Shown: positions 45,579-54,499, numbered from the stretch's first letter. The stretch: DNA of 64,000 nt from an uncultured Victivallaceae bacterium (GCA_944392655.1 CALXXL010000002.1:172944-236943), one strand, 5' to 3'. Notes: a model not told the origin generated them from the letters alone. Made by a program: numbers and translations.

Positions 45579-47090
45579 ATGGGCGGTCAAATCGCAGTTT
45601 ATCTGGTTATGGCGGTTCTGGTACTTCTGGCTCTGTTCGCCATGATGGCTACCAGATACCGGAAATGTCCCTCCGACAGAATTATGGTCATCTACGGGAA
45701 AACCGGCAGCAAGGGCGCCGCAAGATGTATTCACGGCGGAGCTAAATTCATCTTCCCAGTTATCCAGGATTACGGGTACATCTCACTCAGACCACTCCAG
45801 ATCGACGTTAAATTATATAACGCTCTGTGCAAACAGAATATCCGCATCAATGTACCCAGCGTATTCACCGTCGGCGTGAGCACCAGACCGGAAATTATGG
45901 GGAACGCAGCTGAACGCCTGTTCGGACAGTCCCCCGACGCTATCGCCGAATTGAGCAAGGATATCATTTTCGGACAGCTGCGTCTGGTCATCGCTTCCAT
46001 GACCATCGAAGAGATTAATGCCGACCGCGAAACATTCCTGCGATCCGTAGAAGCAAACGTGGCCGAAGAACTTAATAAAATCGGCCTCGAACTACTCAAC
46101 GTCAATATCACCGACATTACCGACGAATCCGGATATATCGACGCTATCGGACGCAAGGCCGCCAGCGAAGCAATTAATAAAGCCAAAGTCGATGTAGCCG
46201 AAGAGAGCCGCAAAGGCAGTATCGGCGAAGCCGAAGCTAAAAAACAGGAACGCATCTCCGTCTCCGAAGCCGAAGCTCAGGCCGTAGCCGGCGAAGCCGA
46301 CGCCGCTCGCGAACGCCGTATCGCCGTGGCTAACGCCGAAACCCTCGCCGTTACCGGCGAAGCTCACGCCGAACAGGAACGCCGTATCGCCGTTAAACAG
46401 GCCGACGCTACCGCAACTCAGGGCGAAAACCTCGCCGCTATCGAAATCGCTAAATCCAACGCAATGCGTACCGAACAGGAGGCCGAAGCATACCGCAGAG
46501 GTGAATCCGCCAGACGTATCGCCGCGGCTCAGGTCGAACAGGCCCAGTTCGACGCGGAAAAAGAGGTTCAGATAACCCGCGCCGCTATGGAAATGGAAAA
46601 ACAGAACGCCGAAATTATCGTCGCTACCGAAATACAGAAACGCAAAATCGAAATCGAAGCCGAAGCCGAAGCCGAAAAAATGCGCCGCGAAGCTAAAGGG
46701 GAAGCCGACGCTATCTACGCTAAACTCGCCGCAGAAGCTAAAGGGAATTTCGAAATACTTAAGGCTAAAGGCGACGGTTATCGCCAGATTATCGACGCTT
46801 GCGGCAGAAATACCGACGCTGCGTCTCAGATGCTGCTTATCGAAAAATTACAGGAAATCGTTCAGCTCCAGACCGAGGCCATCAAGAATATCAAAATCGA
46901 TAAGGTCACTGTCTGGGACGGCGGCAGCCAGAATCCTGACGGGAAAACCGCTACCGCTAATTTCCTCTCCGGCATGATGCAAAGCCTGCCGCCGCTTCAC
47001 GACGTCGCAGGAATGGCCGGACTCGACCTGCCCGCATATCTCGGCAAAATGAAGTCCGGTAACGATAACCAGAATCAGCCGCAGGCATAA
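45579..47090 (+). CDS. floT: Flotillin-like SPFH protein
   Basis: 503 residues. One N-terminal membrane segment (VYLVMAVLVLLALFAMMATR), an SPFH/band-7 domain at about 30-190, then a long Glu/Ala-rich coiled-coil region typical of flotillins (AEAQAVAGEADAARERR, EIEAEAEAEKMRREAKGEAD) up to about residue 400, and a C-terminal oligomerisation region. It scaffolds membrane microdomains at the inner membrane. Co-operonic with NfeD. AAGGAG site before the ATG. Confidence 0.95.
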   Translation: MGGQIAVYLVMAVLVLLALFAMMATRYRKCPSDRIMVIYGKTGSKGAARCIHGGAKFIFPVIQDYGYISLRPLQIDVKLYNALCKQNIRINVPSVFTVGVSTRPEIMGNAAERLFGQSPDAIAELSKDIIFGQLRLVIASMTIEEINADRETFLRSVEANVAEELNKIGLELLNVNITDITDESGYIDAIGRKAASEAINKAKVDVAEESRKGSIGEAEAKKQERISVSEAEAQAVAGEADAARERRIAVANAETLAVTGEAHAEQERRIAVKQADATATQGENLAAIEIAKSNAMRTEQEAEAYRRGESARRIAAAQVEQAQFDAEKEVQITRAAMEMEKQNAEIIVATEIQKRKIEIEAEAEAEKMRREAKGEADAIYAKLAAEAKGNFEILKAKGDGYRQIIDACGRNTDAASQMLLIEKLQEIVQLQTEAIKNIKIDKVTVWDGGSQNPDGKTATANFLSGMMQSLPPLHDVAGMAGLDLPAYLGKMKSGNDNQNQPQA

Positions 47091-47102
47091 GACACTGCCT
47101 GC

Positions 47103-47140
47103 AAAAAAAGGCTTCACCAATTCACGATGAAGCCTTTTTT
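47103..47140 (+). terminator. Terminator of nfeD-flotillin operon
   Basis: AGGCTTCA (from 47109) and TGAAGCCT form the stem, followed by TTTTTT. Confidence 0.9.
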
Positions 47141-47160
47141 ATGTATAAATTAATCCCAAA

Positions 47161-47187
47161 TAAAAAAGCCCTCCAAATGGAGGGCTT
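47161..47187 (-). terminator. Terminator of rplM-rpsI-argC operon
   Basis: AAGCCCTCC (47166-47174), four-base loop, GGAGGGCTT (47179-47187); read on the minus strand the stem is followed by a U run. Confidence 0.9.
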
Positions 47188-47206
47188 AATAGTTTTATCG
47201 CAAAAC

Positions 47207-48235
47207 TCAGAGTAAACCAGTCGATTCCGGGAACCCAAACATGATGTTCATGCACTGAATCGCCTGACCGGATGCACCTTTGGTCAGATTGTCTATAACC
47301 GACGTAACTATAACCTTGTTCGTGTGCGCATCGTAATTGAAACCAATTTCACACACGTTCGTCATCGTTACATACTTCGTGTCACTGCACTTCTTCGCCG
47401 GCAGAACACGGACAAACTGCTCGTTGTCGTACGCTTTGTGATAGACTTCTTCAATCTTTTCCAATGTACAGCCTTCCGCCGCATCAAACAGAATAGTCGA
47501 ATTTATCCCGCGGTTAGCCGGTACCAGGTGCGGTATGAAATTCATCGCAATCTCATCCACCCCGGCCGCTACCGCCAACTCCTGCTCAATCTCAGGCAGA
47601 TGACGGTGCCCGCAGACCTTGTAGGCCTTCAGACTTTCATTGCATTCCGGGAAAATATACGCCAGGTCAACCTTACGCCCGGCTCCTGTTACCCCACTCA
47701 TAGACGACGCTACAATGTTCGTCGGCTTTACCAGCTTCGACGCCAGCAACGGCGCACTCGCAAGAATGATGCTCGTAGGATAACACCCGGCACACGCTAC
47801 CAACCGCGCACCTTTCAACGCTTCACGGTAACGCTCAGGCTGCCCATACACCGCTTCCTTCAGCAACTCAGGCTCCGGATGCGGCACCCCGTAATATTCT
47901 TCGTATTTCGCCGTGCTCCGTAAACGGAAGTCCGCCGAAATATCTATCACTTTTACCCCGAATTTTAACAGCGGAATAGCATACTCCGCAGCTAATCCGT
48001 GCGGCAGGGCCAGAAACGCAACATCACACTTCTTCGCCAGATCCTCCGCACTCGGCTCAACAAACGTTAAACCACTGCCCGTAAAACGGGGAAAGACCGT
48101 CTCTACCGGACTGCCCGCATTCTTACGCGACGTAATCGCAGTTATCTCTACACGATCGTGACGCAGAAGAAGCCGCAAAAGCTCCTCACCCGCATAACCG
48201 GCCGCACCAACCACTCCAACACGGATCTTTTCCAT
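47207..48235 (-). CDS. argC: N-acetyl-gamma-glutamyl-phosphate reductase
   Basis: NADPH-dependent reduction of N-acetylglutamyl phosphate in arginine synthesis; cytosolic. 342 residues from the ATG at 48235, which follows GGAG by five bases; the in-frame GTG at 48250 is rejected. Seen: GVVGAAGYAGEELLRLL (dinucleotide loop), catalytic Cys in ACAGCYPTSI, and GHRHLPEIEQEL with the active-site His. Begins 18 bp after the stop of rpsI and has its own terminator, so it appears to be the third gene of the ribosomal operon. Confidence 0.97.
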   Translation of the reverse strand: MEKIRVGVVGAAGYAGEELLRLLLRHDRVEITAITSRKNAGSPVETVFPRFTGSGLTFVEPSAEDLAKKCDVAFLALPHGLAAEYAIPLLKFGVKVIDISADFRLRSTAKYEEYYGVPHPEPELLKEAVYGQPERYREALKGARLVACAGCYPTSIILASAPLLASKLVKPTNIVASSMSGVTGAGRKVDLAYIFPECNESLKAYKVCGHRHLPEIEQELAVAAGVDEIAMNFIPHLVPANRGINSTILFDAAEGCTLEKIEEVYHKAYDNEQFVRVLPAKKCSDTKYVTMTNVCEIGFNYDAHTNKVIVTSVIDNLTKGASGQAIQCMNIMFGFPESTGLL

Positions 48236-48253
48236 CTGAACTCCAACCACTCT

Positions 48254-48652
48254 TTAACGTTTCGAGAACTGGAAGTGTTTGCGCGCTCCAGGCTGACCAG
48301 GCTTTTTACGTTCCTTGACACGGGAATCACGGGTAAGCATCCCCGCTTTCTTCAATTCAGCACGCAGATCTTCATTCGCAACTATAAGCGCACGCGCTAT
48401 ACCATGACGCAACGCACCCGCCTGCCCGGATATACCACCACCATCAAGCGTGGCAAATATGTCAAACTTGTTCGCAGCATCTACGGCAGCAAGCGGCTGC
48501 GCAATGTAACCACGCATAGATTCTGTCGTGAAATATTCTTTCCAGTCTTTGCCGTTTACCACCACCTTACCAGTGCCCGGAGCAATCCGAACACGGGCTA
48601 CTGCGCATTTACGACGGCCGGTGGCCCAGATCATATCAGTTGTTTTAGCCAT
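48254..48652 (-). CDS. rpsI: 30S ribosomal protein S9
   Basis: 132 residues, normal length. Seen: TGRRKCAVARVRIAPGTGKV, ISGQAGALRHGIARAL and the basic tail ending KHFQFSKR; the usual terminal SKR is present. It lies 8 bp downstream of rplM, the conserved bacterial arrangement. Confidence 0.98.
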   Translation of the reverse strand: MAKTTDMIWATGRRKCAVARVRIAPGTGKVVVNGKDWKEYFTTESMRGYIAQPLAAVDAANKFDIFATLDGGGISGQAGALRHGIARALIVANEDLRAELKKAGMLTRDSRVKERKKPGQPGARKHFQFSKR

Positions 48653-48660
48653 GATTCACA

Positions 48661-49092
48661 TTACTCCAATGTAAGTTTTCGCGGTTGCTGCGCCATGTGC
48701 GGATGTTCCGCACCAGCATATACACGCAGTTTGCGGAACTGCGCACGACCCAAACGACCCTTCGGCATCATGCCCCAGACCGCTTCTTCTATTACACGAA
48801 CAGGATTGCTCGCCAATACTTCCTTCGCGGTTACTACTTTGCGACCACCCGGATAACCGGATACACTTTCGTATTCCTTTTCTTCCGCCTTGCGACCTGT
48901 GAATACTGCCTTCTCTGCATTGATCACTATCACAAACGCTCCGGTATCTATATGCGGTGTATAAGTCGGCTTATCCTTGCCACGCAGAGCATTCGCTATC
49001 AGCACGGCCAAACGACCAACCGGCGCAGACGCAGCATCTACCAATACATGCTCACGCTTGATCTCGCCAGTTTTTGCAAGATAAGTTTTCAT
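48661..49092 (-). CDS. rplM: 50S ribosomal protein L13
   Basis: 143 residues from the ATG at 49092 (MKTYLAKTGEIKREHVLVDA), the length usual for L13; a TTG at 49104 is rejected. Seen: ASAPVGRLAVLIANALRGKD, VINAEKAVFTGRK and the C-terminal RAQFRKLRVYAGAEHPH. First gene of the rplM-rpsI-argC operon, with a leader of roughly 180 nt. Confidence 0.98.
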   Translation of the reverse strand: MKTYLAKTGEIKREHVLVDAASAPVGRLAVLIANALRGKDKPTYTPHIDTGAFVIVINAEKAVFTGRKAEEKEYESVSGYPGGRKVVTAKEVLASNPVRVIEEAVWGMMPKGRLGRAQFRKLRVYAGAEHPHMAQQPRKLTLE

Positions 49093-49286
49093 GGTATTTC
49101 CCAATGTTAGTGCTTTTTTATAACTTCTCTTTTAACGCAGAATAACCCATTCAGCTACTCCACGCCATGACTCTGACTCACCAACTTAAAGAGACTTTTA
49201 CCGCAATCCCTTTAACGCAAGCCACCATGTAAATCCCATGCAGAATCGCGGAGATGATCGAAAACGCGACTTTGCAGAGACTATTT
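49093..49286 (-). promoter_or_regulatory. Structured leader of rplM with competing hairpins
   Basis: The minus-strand leader contains GCGTTAAAGGGA (49218-49207) followed by TCTCTTTAA (49194-49186); these pair over nine positions including one G-U. A second near-copy, GCGTTAAAAGAGA (49138-49126), could compete for the same TCTCTTTAA. This is a candidate autoregulatory site for L13 or S9; no known leader family was matched. Confidence 0.4.
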
Positions 49287-49314
49287 AAAATAATCCTTTT
49301 TTTATGTAAATCAA
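49287..49314 (-). promoter_or_regulatory. Candidate promoter of rplM operon
   Basis: Minus strand: TTGATT (49314-49309), 16 bp, TATTTT (49292-49287). Confidence 0.45.
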
Positions 49315-49329
49315 ATGAATTTATTGGAT

Positions 49330-50325
49330 TTACATGAATTTTTTCAACAAATCCTCACGGCTGTGACGGCTGAAGTAACTCGCGGGAATGTCAAGAATCG
49401 TGAACGCTCCACTGCGACCTTCCGACGCCAGACGACCAACCGCACGCGCATGCGCTACCAGTATGTTCGCCGTCGCTTCAGGATTGCTCCCCCAGCGGCA
49501 ATGGTATTCCACCACCGCACCGTTGCCAGCACCCGTTACCCCGGACGCTATCACACAACCATCATGCGGGAAACCGGCGCAACGGCTCTTCAGCTCTTCC
49601 TCCGTAACAAAGTTCACCGTCGTCTTATACGGCGCAAAATAACCCGGCATACTCTTGATCTGCTCTTCAATCGACGCAGCATCCGCACCATCCTCCAGCA
49701 CTACAAAACATTCACGCGTGTGAAGATCTCCGGCTTTGAAGTTCACCGCCTTGCCCGCGCGTACCGCTTCAATCGCCTCAGGAACCGCATGAGTGTACTG
49801 ACGCGCATCCTTTACCCCGGGAATCGTACGCAGCGCATCCGAGTGCCCCATCGAAAGGCCACCCTTTTCTCCCAGTCCGTAAAAACCTTTCGCCACCGCT
49901 CCGGGTATGAACGCATTCGCCAGTACCCGCTCAAGCGAAAATACCCCCGGATCCCAGCCCGTCGATATTACCGAGACCTTGCCGGAAGCCTTCGCCGCAG
50001 TGTCCATCGCCGCAAAATACTCCGGAATACGGTCATGATGGTCAAAACTGTCCACCGTGTTTATGATCGAAGCAAACTGCGGCCCCTGCAGCGGAAGGTC
50101 GTTCTTCGATCCTCCGCAGAGAATCGCTACATCGGCATTCAACGCCTTTATTCCGGCAATGTCATCCGCTTTGACCACCGCTACCCCCGGAAGCTCCTTC
50201 TTTACCCGCTCCGGCGTGCGAGATACCACCCCCGCAAGCTCCATATCATCATTATTGCTCAATGACAAAAGTACGCCGCGGCCAACATTGCCAAGACCGA
50301 CTACCAATACTCTGAGTTTTTTCAT
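49330..50325 (-). CDS. ddh: meso-Diaminopimelate dehydrogenase
   Basis: NADPH-dependent reductive amination giving meso-diaminopimelate in one step, for lysine and peptidoglycan. 331 residues. Seen: VLVVGLGNVGRGV (Rossmann loop), ILCGGSKNDLPLQGP, NTVDSFDHHDRIPEYFA, STGWDPGVFSLERV and GLSMGHSDALR, all characteristic of this family. Lies 41 bp downstream of the malic enzyme gene on the same strand; NADPH from malic enzyme could feed this step (inference). Confidence 0.96.
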   Translation of the reverse strand: MKKLRVLVVGLGNVGRGVLLSLSNNDDMELAGVVSRTPERVKKELPGVAVVKADDIAGIKALNADVAILCGGSKNDLPLQGPQFASIINTVDSFDHHDRIPEYFAAMDTAAKASGKVSVISTGWDPGVFSLERVLANAFIPGAVAKGFYGLGEKGGLSMGHSDALRTIPGVKDARQYTHAVPEAIEAVRAGKAVNFKAGDLHTRECFVVLEDGADAASIEEQIKSMPGYFAPYKTTVNFVTEEELKSRCAGFPHDGCVIASGVTGAGNGAVVEYHCRWGSNPEATANILVAHARAVGRLASEGRSGAFTILDIPASYFSRHSREDLLKKFM

Positions 50326-50366
50326 AATATCTATAATTCCAGAACTTTTTATTATTACAACTTCAC

Positions 50367-51695
50367 TTAACGCTTGATCCGCGCCGCTACCGCCTTTTCG
50401 TATGCGGCAAGATCAGATATCTCTACCCCCGCAACTCCCTCTTTCATCGCCGCTTCCGCTACATAACGCGCAACACGGGGCACTACGCGGATGTCAAACG
50501 GCTTCGGAATAACATAGGTGTTCTTCAAGGGATTTTCACCATTGAACATACCGTCCGCATAATCTTTCGGATAGGCCTCCTTCAGCACTTCAAGCGCATC
50601 CGCAGGCACCGCTTCACGCGCAAGCTCCGCCAGGGCACGGCTCGCCGCCAGCTTCATCGATTCCGTGATATCCGTCGCACGCACATCCAGCGCACCACGG
50701 AAAATCCCCGGAAATCCCAGCACGTTGTTGATCTGATTCGGGAAGTCCGTACGACCCGTACCAACTACCGCAGCTCCAGCCGCCCACGCATCCGCAGGAA
50801 AGATCTCCGGTACCGGATTCGCCATCGCAAAAATCACCGCTCCGGGAGCCATGCTCTTTACCATCTCAGGCGTTACACAGTTGCCTACCGACAACCCCAG
50901 AAAGACATCCGCTCCCTTAAGCGCATCCGCCAGCGTACGACGATCCGTATCCGCCGCAAAACGCGCCTTTTCCGGAGTAAGCCCCGGACGGTCCTTCGTA
51001 ATCACACCTTTCGAGTCCAGCATCAGAAAGTTTTCCCGCCGGGCTCCGGCTGAGATGTAGAACTCACTGCAGGAGATACCCGCAGCTCCGGCTCCGCTTA
51101 CCACAAAACGGCAATCCTCTATCTTCTTGCCTACCAGATCCAGCGCATTTAAAAGCGCCGCAAGCGAAATGATCGCTGTACCATGCTGGTCATCATGAAA
51201 AACCGGAATGTTCATCCGCTTCTTCAACGTCTGCTCTACTTCAAAACAGGCGGGCGAACCGATATCTTCCAGATTGATCCCCCCAAAGGTCGGCTCCAGC
51301 TTTTCCGTAAACTCTATCAGCTTCGCCGCATCTGTACGGCCGTTCTCTTTAAATACTCCACCGACACACAGCGGCACGGCGTCTATATCCGCAAAACGCT
51401 TGAACAGCACAGCTTTCCCTTCCATTACAGGTAAACCCGCCGCCGGCCCTATGTTACCAAGACCAAGCACCGCCGTCCCGTCACTCACCACCGCAACAAG
51501 ATTACCCTTCGACGTGTATTGCCATACATCCTCCGGATTATCCTTGATCGCAAGACAGGGCGACGCTACACCCGGCGTGTAGGCCATCGACAGATCATCC
51601 TGCGTTTTGCACGGCTTCGTGGTTTCAACTGATATCTTGCCAGGAACTGGCTTCGCATGATACTCCAGCGAGGATTCTTTCAGGTTGTTTCCCAT
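50367..51695 (-). CDS. NAD(P)-dependent malic enzyme
   Basis: Oxidative decarboxylation of malate to pyruvate; cytosolic. 442 residues, the short form without the phosphotransacetylase-like domain of MaeB. Seen: [64 protein letters not shown] (metal site) and [10 protein letters not shown] (second dinucleotide loop). Its promoter shares -35 bases with the divergent capsid operon. Confidence 0.96.
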   Translation of the reverse strand: MGNNLKESSLEYHAKPVPGKISVETTKPCKTQDDLSMAYTPGVASPCLAIKDNPEDVWQYTSKGNLVAVVSDGTAVLGLGNIGPAAGLPVMEGKAVLFKRFADIDAVPLCVGGVFKENGRTDAAKLIEFTEKLEPTFGGINLEDIGSPACFEVEQTLKKRMNIPVFHDDQHGTAIISLAALLNALDLVGKKIEDCRFVVSGAGAAGISCSEFYISAGARRENFLMLDSKGVITKDRPGLTPEKARFAADTDRRTLADALKGADVFLGLSVGNCVTPEMVKSMAPGAVIFAMANPVPEIFPADAWAAGAAVVGTGRTDFPNQINNVLGFPGIFRGALDVRATDITESMKLAASRALAELAREAVPADALEVLKEAYPKDYADGMFNGENPLKNTYVIPKPFDIRVVPRVARYVAEAAMKEGVAGVEISDLAAYEKAVAARIKR

Positions 51696-51735
51696 AATGT
51701 GACGCTCCTAATCAATGTGTTATGTTTAATTATCT

Positions 51736-51764
51736 AATATAGCATCCTTTCAGCCGGTTGACAA
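51736..51764 (-). promoter_or_regulatory. Promoter of malic enzyme operon
   Basis: Minus strand: TTGTCA (51764-51759), 17 bp, TATATT (51741-51736). The -35 box overlaps the TTGACA of the divergent scaffold/capsid operon. Confidence 0.6.
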
Positions 51765-51785
51765 GATTTCATATCCATGTAAACC
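51758..51785 (+). promoter_or_regulatory. Candidate promoter of capsid operon
   Basis: TTGACA (51758-51763), 16 bp, then TAAACC (51780-51785), a poor -10. The -35 is shared with the malic enzyme promoter on the other strand, so the two may exclude each other. Confidence 0.4.
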
Positions 51786-51810
51786 ACAATTTCAGAAACA
51801 GGATGACAAT

Positions 51811-52329
51811 ATGTTGAAAATTCATGAAATCATCGCCAAGGCGGCCGGGAAACCGCTTTCCGCCGAAGAGTGCGCCGAACTTAAGGCCATGGCCGATAAC
51901 TCCGGCAATCACAGCAATTCCTCTAACGACGAAATCACACGGCTGCGCAATGAACTCGCCAACGCTATAAATGAACGCGACAACGCAAGAAGTCAACTCG
52001 CCGCCGCCGCAAGAAAAAACCAGATCGACGCTCTCGCAGCAAAACACAGATTCTGCGACCCGGAGTATCTCGACTTCCTCGCAAAAAAAGAGAACGTCAA
52101 TCTCGAATGCGATTCGGAGGTATCCAACTTTATACAGAAAATCAACAGCGAAAAACCACGCTTCTTTGATATCGATCTTAATTCCGGAGCCGGAGGCGGC
52201 AGCCAATATCCCACCACTGCCAATCCCTTCAATTCAGCACCTGATGCCGCCTCCGCTCCACCTTTCGCCCGACCGGGCGCAAAGGAGATCGCCAGAATGC
52301 TCGAAGATGCACCGGAAGCGGTGTTCTGA
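51811..52329 (+). CDS. Putative capsid scaffolding protein
   Basis: 172 residues. N-terminal segment (KIHEIIAKAAGKPLSAEECA), a central coiled coil at about residues 45-75 (EITRLRNELANAINERDNAR), a helical middle, then a low-complexity Ser/Ala/Pro-rich linker and a short C-terminal helix (AKEIARMLEDAPEAV). This layout, acidic and helical with a small C-terminal capsid-binding helix, matches phage scaffolding proteins, and it sits 33 bp upstream of the major capsid gene as scaffolds do. Identified mainly by layout and context. Confidence 0.65.
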   Translation: MLKIHEIIAKAAGKPLSAEECAELKAMADNSGNHSNSSNDEITRLRNELANAINERDNARSQLAAAARKNQIDALAAKHRFCDPEYLDFLAKKENVNLECDSEVSNFIQKINSEKPRFFDIDLNSGAGGGSQYPTTANPFNSAPDAASAPPFARPGAKEIARMLEDAPEAVF

Positions 52330-52362
52330 AATATGTTCAATCTTTAAAACCAGAGGAAAATC

Positions 52363-53508
52363 ATGACACTTTATACCTACAGCTTTATCAACAAAAAACG
52401 CGACCTCTCGGACATTATGTCCACCGTAATAAAAGATGAGCCGCGATTCATCTCCAACTTCAACTGCCGCGAAACCGCAACCGCACAGAAACATGAGTGG
52501 TTCGAAGATCAGCTCGCAGGAAGATCGGTAACCGCAACCGGCGCGTCTGGTAATACCATCAACGCATCCGCCGCCGACCTGGCTAAACTGAAAGTCGGCA
52601 CCCTGCTCGTCGTACAGAACGACAGTGCTCTCTTTCAGGTAACCGCCGTAAATGAGGACTCGTTCAACGTATCCAAAGTGGCAGCCAACGGATCCGTTAC
52701 CGAAAATGTAAACGCACAGGATGTCCTCAATATCGTCAGCTCCCCCATGGCTGAAGGATCCAACTCCGGCGACGGCGAGGAGGCTTACCACCAGAGCGCA
52801 ACCGAATTCAACTGCACCCAGATATTCCGCAAGGATATCATTATCACCGGATCCGCTATCGCTATCGATGTGTACGGAGGTATCGACAACCAGATCAACC
52901 GGCAGACCGCTTTCGCCCTCGGTGAACTCGCACGCGACCTTAACCGCGTCGCTCTCTTCGGACGGCGCGTCGAGGCGGCGGAAAATGTCCGCGGCGAGGC
53001 AGGTGGTCTATACTTCTTCGCCACCCGCGAAGGATCTATGCAGATCAATGCCAACAGTAAAAAGTTCGACTCCATTATGGTAAATGACGCCGCTCAGGCG
53101 ATCCTTTCCGCCGGCGGCGATCCCGTTCAGATCCTGTGCTCGCCGGGGCAGGCAAGAGTACTCTCCAACGAATACCGCGATCAGCTCCAGATTGTCCGCT
53201 CCGATGACCGGAGAGGAGCTTATGTCGCCGTTATCGTCAACGAAATCAACGGGCGCGGCATGACCATTATGGCCGACCCCGATATGCCCGATCATGACGC
53301 TTTCGTCCTCGACCCGACTGGATGCGGACTCGCACCGCTGCGCGGACGCGCTATCAGCGACGAAGACGCTACTCCTAAAGGTTTCGACGGCGTTAAACGC
53401 ATGGCACTCGGCGAACTCACCTTCCTCTTCAAAAACGCTAAACAGCGCATCTGCCGCATTTCCGGATTGACACCGAGCATCGAGGCGCTCGCCGCAATTA
53501 AAGGATGA
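52363..53508 (+). CDS. Major capsid protein, SU10/DUF5309-like
   Basis: 381 residues. N-terminal SFINKKRDLSDIMSTVIKDE then ETATAQKHEWFEDQL is the RDLSD... HEW.xD.L pattern of the SU10/DUF5309 group of HK97-fold capsid proteins. Further family blocks: NRQTAFALGELARDLNRVAL (spine helix), GDPVQILCSPGQARVLSNE, RGMTIMADPDMPDHDAFVLD and ALGELTFLFKNAKQ. It forms the icosahedral shell of tailed-phage-type particles. The frame is intact, with a good GAGGA site, and codon and strand composition like neighbouring host genes. No integrase, terminase, lysis or tail gene is nearby. Confidence 0.85.
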   Translation: MTLYTYSFINKKRDLSDIMSTVIKDEPRFISNFNCRETATAQKHEWFEDQLAGRSVTATGASGNTINASAADLAKLKVGTLLVVQNDSALFQVTAVNEDSFNVSKVAANGSVTENVNAQDVLNIVSSPMAEGSNSGDGEEAYHQSATEFNCTQIFRKDIIITGSAIAIDVYGGIDNQINRQTAFALGELARDLNRVALFGRRVEAAENVRGEAGGLYFFATREGSMQINANSKKFDSIMVNDAAQAILSAGGDPVQILCSPGQARVLSNEYRDQLQIVRSDDRRGAYVAVIVNEINGRGMTIMADPDMPDHDAFVLDPTGCGLAPLRGRAISDEDATPKGFDGVKRMALGELTFLFKNAKQRICRISGLTPSIEALAAIKG

Positions 53509-53559
53509 GCATTTTCAAGTCCGGCAATCTGAAACAGAAAAACAGAAAGGGACAACTAT

Positions 53560-53925
53560 ATGATGTTTACCATAGAAGAGGCGGATGACTATTTTGAACT
53601 GCATCTGAAATACGATTTCTGGAAATCACTCGACCAGCAGACCAAAAATGCCGCCCTGCAATGCGCGGAGAACGATATCAAAAATTTCCTCGCACTCGAA
53701 TGTATCGACGAAACCAGCGTATTCGCATATTGCGCCGTACTGGAACAGGCGATTTATCTCGCCGAATATTTCGACGTGCTGAATTCTCCAAGAGAACTTA
53801 AAGCTGAAAGCGTCGACGGCGTAGGAAAAAAATCATACGCCGCACGAAACAGATCCCTTATCGCTCCACGCGCAGCACTATACCTCGACCGCTTATATAT
53901 GCCGGCAAGATGGAACCGGGGATAA
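53560..53925 (+). CDS. Putative head-tail connector/adaptor protein
   Basis: 121 residues, helical (TIEEADDYFELHLKYDFWKS, then DIKNFLALECIDETSVFAYC and LEQAIYLAEYF), ending with RNRSLIAPRAALYLDRLYMP. This helical pattern and its place directly after a capsid gene match the gp6/gp15-type adaptor or DnaT-like connector proteins that sit under the portal. Two Met codons (53560 and 53563) are possible starts after AAAGGGA. Followed by a strong terminator. Confidence 0.7.
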   Translation: MMFTIEEADDYFELHLKYDFWKSLDQQTKNAALQCAENDIKNFLALECIDETSVFAYCAVLEQAIYLAEYFDVLNSPRELKAESVDGVGKKSYAARNRSLIAPRAALYLDRLYMPARWNRG

Positions 53926-53944
53926 TATTTTAACGCTTTTAATC

Positions 53945-53976
53945 AACCCGCCTCTTTACGGAGACGGGTTTTTTTG
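53945..53976 (+). terminator. Terminator of capsid operon
   Basis: AACCCGCCTC (from 53945) and GAGACGGGTT (53961-53970) form the stem with one mismatch, followed by T residues. Confidence 0.9.
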
Positions 53977-54031
53977 CTATATTATTCTCATAACGGCAAA
54001 TGCCTGAATAATTTTTTTCAAGGAGGATAAT

Positions 54032-54478
54032 ATGAGAAAAATTTTTGCAACTATCGTTTCCGCCGCCGCGGCAGCCGTACTCTCCGGATGCTCAAGTTTA
54101 TGCCCAAACAACAGCAAAGCAGATGCACTCAAAAACAGCGCGTGGACACTCGATATCAACTCCCTTAAGGGCGCAGATTCCCAGTGGGATAAACCAGCTA
54201 AGGATATTACCCTGACATTCGACGAAAACGGCAAGGTGGCCGGATGCGCCGGCGTAAACCGCTACTTCTCCGGAAAACCGGCTCTCGAAAATGACGGGGA
54301 TATCGACTTCGGTATGATGGGATCTACCATGATGGCCGGACCGGGACTCCAATATGAGTCACTCTTCCTGAAAACTCTCGACGAAGCTGACAACTTCGCC
54401 ATCGTTGACGGCAAACTCTATCTCTATGACGATAATAACGTTATCGCCGTATTCACCCCGGGCGCAAACGAAGAATAA
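54032..54478 (+). CDS. META-domain lipoprotein (HslJ-like)
   Basis: 148 residues with lipoprotein signal MRKIFATIVSAAAAAVLSGC (Cys20). The META domain follows: LKNSAWTLDINSL, ITLTFDENGKVAGCAGVNRY (the family GCxGxNxY motif), MMAGPGLQYESLFLKTLDEA. Envelope protein; HslJ relatives are linked to heat or antibiotic stress, but the mechanism is unknown. AAGGAGG site. Confidence 0.9.
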   Translation: MRKIFATIVSAAAAAVLSGCSSLCPNNSKADALKNSAWTLDINSLKGADSQWDKPAKDITLTFDENGKVAGCAGVNRYFSGKPALENDGDIDFGMMGSTMMAGPGLQYESLFLKTLDEADNFAIVDGKLYLYDDNNVIAVFTPGANEE

Positions 54479-54499
54479 TTATTCTGCTCCATTAAATAT

